Positions 61,984 through 64,000 of a stretch of DNA of 64,000 nucleotides are shown here, piece by piece. How positions within the stretch are numbered: the first letter of the stretch is position 1; every line of letters starts with the position of its first letter. The position numbers and the translations under genes were made by a program. Below the pieces are notes generated by a model that did no database searches, was not told where the DNA came from, and saw only the letters and a program-made list of their open reading frames with translations. The stretch lies in the NCBI RefSeq assembly GCF_011326755.1, contig NZ_JAAOIE010000002.1, positions 310,001-374,000 on the forward strand, in the 5' to 3' direction. Origin of the DNA: Cochlodiniinecator piscidefendens (GTDB lineage Bacteria > Pseudomonadota > Alphaproteobacteria > Rhodobacterales > Rhodobacteraceae).

Positions 61984-63252
61984 TTAACCTGCTGAAGCAG
62001 ATTCTTCCGTGCTGTCCGCATGCACCAAAAGAGGCGCTGCATCTGAATTTACCGCTTCCTCATTGACGACGACTTCACTCACGCCCTCCATGCCCGGCAG
62101 ATCAAACATCGTATCAAGAAGAATATCTTCCATGATAGAGCGCAGACCACGAGCGCCGGTTTTGCGATCAATAGCACGTTTGGCAATGGCTTGAAGTGCA
62201 TCATCTGTAAAGATCAATTTTGCTTCTTCAATCTCAAACAGGCGTTGATATTGCTTCACCAAAGCATTTTTCGGCTGCGTCAAAATCGTCACCAAAGCGT
62301 CCTCGTCGAGGTCCTGCAATGTCGCGATAACAGGCAAACGTCCTACAAATTCAGGAATCAGGCCGAATTTTAGAAGATCTTCTGGCTCCAACTCCATGAA
62401 CATCTCACCAACACCGCGTGTGTCGTTTTCTTTAACGTCCGCGCCAAATCCCATCGCAGACCCTTTGCCGCGCTGCGAAATGATCTTTTCCAAACCAGCA
62501 AATGCACCGCCACAGATGAACAGGATGTTTGTCGTATCAACCTGCAGAAATTCCTGTTGCGGATGCTTACGCCCACCTTGTGGCGGAACAGATGCAACGG
62601 TGCCTTCCATGATTTTCAACAGGGCCTGCTGCACACCTTCACCAGACACATCACGGGTAATAGACGGATTGTCAGACTTGCGCGTAATTTTATCGACTTC
62701 GTCAATATAAACAATTCCGCGCTGCGCACGTTCCACGTTGTATTCAGAAGCCTGCAGAAGTTTAAGAATAATATTCTCAACATCTTCACCAACATATCCT
62801 GCCTCTGTCAAAGAGGTCGCATCGGCCATGGTAAACGGCACATCCAAAATACGCGCAAGCGTTTGAGCCAAAAGAGTTTTACCGCACCCGGTTGGGCCAA
62901 TCAAAAGAATATTTGACTTCGCCAACTCTATCTCATCACTGCTATTTGCAGTGTGATTTAGGCGTTTATAATGGTTATGCATCGCAACGGACAACACGCG
63001 TTTTGCGTGTGCTTGCCCGATCACATAATCATCCAGAACTTCGCAAATTTCTTTAGGTGTTGGCACACCTTCAGAAGACTTAAGGCCAGCGGATTTTGTC
63101 TCTTCGCGGATGATATCCATACAAAGTTCTACGCATTCATCGCAGATAAACACCGTCGGTCCAGCAATAAGTTTGCGAACCTCATGCTGGCTCTTTCCAC
63201 AGAAAGAACAGTAGAGGGTGTTTTTACTATCGCTGCTAGAGTTATTCGCCAT
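61984..63252 (-). CDS. clpX: ATP-dependent Clp protease ATP-binding subunit ClpX
   Basis: ClpX unfolds substrates and feeds them to ClpP. The 422-residue protein has the N-terminal zinc finger ([19 protein letters not shown]), Walker A GPTGCGKT, Walker [10 protein letters not shown], the GYVGEDVE pore-1 loop region and the IGF-type ClpP contact replaced by its usual position near [14 protein letters not shown]. It is downstream of clpP on the same strand, the standard order. Confidence 0.97.
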   Translation of the reverse strand: MANNSSSDSKNTLYCSFCGKSQHEVRKLIAGPTVFICDECVELCMDIIREETKSAGLKSSEGVPTPKEICEVLDDYVIGQAHAKRVLSVAMHNHYKRLNHTANSSDEIELAKSNILLIGPTGCGKTLLAQTLARILDVPFTMADATSLTEAGYVGEDVENIILKLLQASEYNVERAQRGIVYIDEVDKITRKSDNPSITRDVSGEGVQQALLKIMEGTVASVPPQGGRKHPQQEFLQVDTTNILFICGGAFAGLEKIISQRGKGSAMGFGADVKENDTRGVGEMFMELEPEDLLKFGLIPEFVGRLPVIATLQDLDEDALVTILTQPKNALVKQYQRLFEIEEAKLIFTDDALQAIAKRAIDRKTGARGLRSIMEDILLDTMFDLPGMEGVSEVVVNEEAVNSDAAPLLVHADSTEESASAG

Positions 63253-63285
63253 TACTTTCCTCTAAGGGCCTAGGCCACATCTAAT

Positions 63286-63337
63286 TGCCGGTTCCCGGCA
63301 TTTGGCTGCCCGTCACATGGACACTACGGCAGCCAAA
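63286..63337. other. Two hairpins between clpP and clpX
   Basis: TGCCGG/CCGGCA (63286-63291, 63295-63300) and TTTGGCTGCC/GGCAGCCAAA (63301-63310, 63328-63337) are both perfect inverted repeats in the 136-base gap. They may attenuate read-through from clpP or stabilise its mRNA; neither has a T run. Confidence 0.55.
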
Positions 63338-63388
63338 CAGTCTCTACAATGTCAAAATCGTATCATTGTGTCACAGAGCCGCGAGAGA

Positions 63389-63988
63389 TTATTCATCACC
63401 CTTGGCACGGTTTTCAACGATTTCGTCGATGAGACCCCAATCTTTAGCATCTTCCGCCGACATAAAGTTATCGCGTTCTAATGCATCAACTACAGATTCC
63501 ATCTTTTGACCGGTGTGCTTCACGTAGATTCCATTTAACCGATCTTTTAGTTTTTGGGTCTCCTGAGCGTGAATCATAATATCTGTCGCTTGTCCTTGAT
63601 ACCCTCCAGACGGCTGGTGCACCATCACACGAGAATTGGGCAATGAATAACGCATCCCCTTTTCGCCGGCTGCCAAAAGCAACGACCCCATCGAGGCTGC
63701 TTGGCCGATTACCAAAGTAGAAACCTTTGGTTTGATATATTGCATGGTGTCGTAGATGGACAAACCTGAGGTCACAACTCCGCCCGGGGAATTGATATAC
63801 ATAGAAATTTCTTTGGAAGGATTTTCCGCTTCGAGGTGCAATAGCTGCGCCACGATCAAAGATGACATGCCGTCATGCACTGGCCCTGAAAGAAAGATAA
63901 TACGTTCTTTCAAAAGGCGTGAAAAAATATCGTAGGCCCGCTCTCCGCGTGCGGTTTGCTCAACCACCATTGGAACCAGGGTATTCAT
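63389..63988 (-). CDS. clpP: ATP-dependent Clp protease proteolytic subunit ClpP
   Basis: ClpP is the serine peptidase chamber that works with ClpX and ClpA. The 199-residue protein has the nucleophile Ser in GQAASMGS, the catalytic His in [11 protein letters not shown], and the Asp in the [18 protein letters not shown] segment. The ATG at 63988 gives the normal family start; its promoter lies beyond the window edge. Confidence 0.96.
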   Translation of the reverse strand: MNTLVPMVVEQTARGERAYDIFSRLLKERIIFLSGPVHDGMSSLIVAQLLHLEAENPSKEISMYINSPGGVVTSGLSIYDTMQYIKPKVSTLVIGQAASMGSLLLAAGEKGMRYSLPNSRVMVHQPSGGYQGQATDIMIHAQETQKLKDRLNGIYVKHTGQKMESVVDALERDNFMSAEDAKDWGLIDEIVENRAKGDE

Positions 63989-64000
63989 ATATGTCTCATA

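Noticed and set aside
1-64000. CRISPR arrays, insertion sequences or phage genes
   Set aside because: No regularly spaced repeats, transposase frames or phage structural genes are visible; the recombinase fragment at tRNA-Thr is the only mobile-element trace.

Overview
The window looks like a chromosomal segment of a marine alphaproteobacterium of the order Rhodobacterales (Roseobacter-type). The support is gene content: a GapR/DUF2312 protein, the block aat - DUF2155 - mlaD - NDUFA12 next to clpX/clpP, a ScfR-type XRE regulator, an SLC5-fused histidine kinase, and many transporters for small nitrogen compounds. Base composition is near 50% G+C by eye (not computed). I do not name a genus. 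Most of the window is dense, ordinary chromosome. There is one recombination scar and no CRISPR array, IS element or intact prophage.

Layout. 1-2542: mrdA (5' end missing) and mrdB, the cell-elongation pair. 2545-6358: hydroxyacid dehydrogenase, SseB-like protein, uracil-DNA glycosylase family protein, nhaA. 6568-10342: capsule export ATPase, its polysaccharide co-polymerase/export partner, and a phosphohexomutase, followed by tRNA-Gln. 10807-19680: two adjacent ureohydrolases, a betaine-type ABC importer, an N-carbamoyl amidohydrolase, an arginine-deiminase-fold hydrolase and a divergent LysR regulator. 19758-21040: remnants of a flavin oxidoreductase and of a large serine recombinase, joined at about 20495 and abutting tRNA-Thr. 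22061-24988: copA-cueR with a recognisable CueR promoter. 25013-29232: a ynjF-ynjB-ynjC-ynjD-like operon. 29339-32821: nadABC. 32936-36410: an orphan iron-type permease, gapR and small unknown proteins. 36572-49663: an orphan FliM-like protein, an SLC5-fused sensor kinase with a receiver-only regulator, a ScfR-type regulator, a five-gene branched-chain-type ABC importer and acs. 50011-57958: the reductive pyrimidine degradation pathway (preT, preA, dihydropyrimidinase, ureidopropionase, NCS1 permease) around a RutR-type regulator. 58201-63988: accB-accC, aat, DUF2155, mlaD, NDUFA12, clpX, clpP.

How the genes work together. Three catabolic modules stand out. The guanidino/ureido module (10807-19680) has the enzymes for two routes out of a guanidino compound: ureohydrolase (amine plus urea), or deimination followed by decarbamoylation. 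A betaine-type importer could supply the substrate, which cannot be named from sequence. The acetate-like module (37529-49663) places a CrbS-like kinase, a ScfR regulator, a solute importer and acetyl-CoA synthetase together, with a repeated 9-bp motif in the divergent promoter. The pyrimidine module is complete from uptake to beta-alanine and carries a clear RutR-like operator. The guanidino module is the best candidate for an undescribed pathway.
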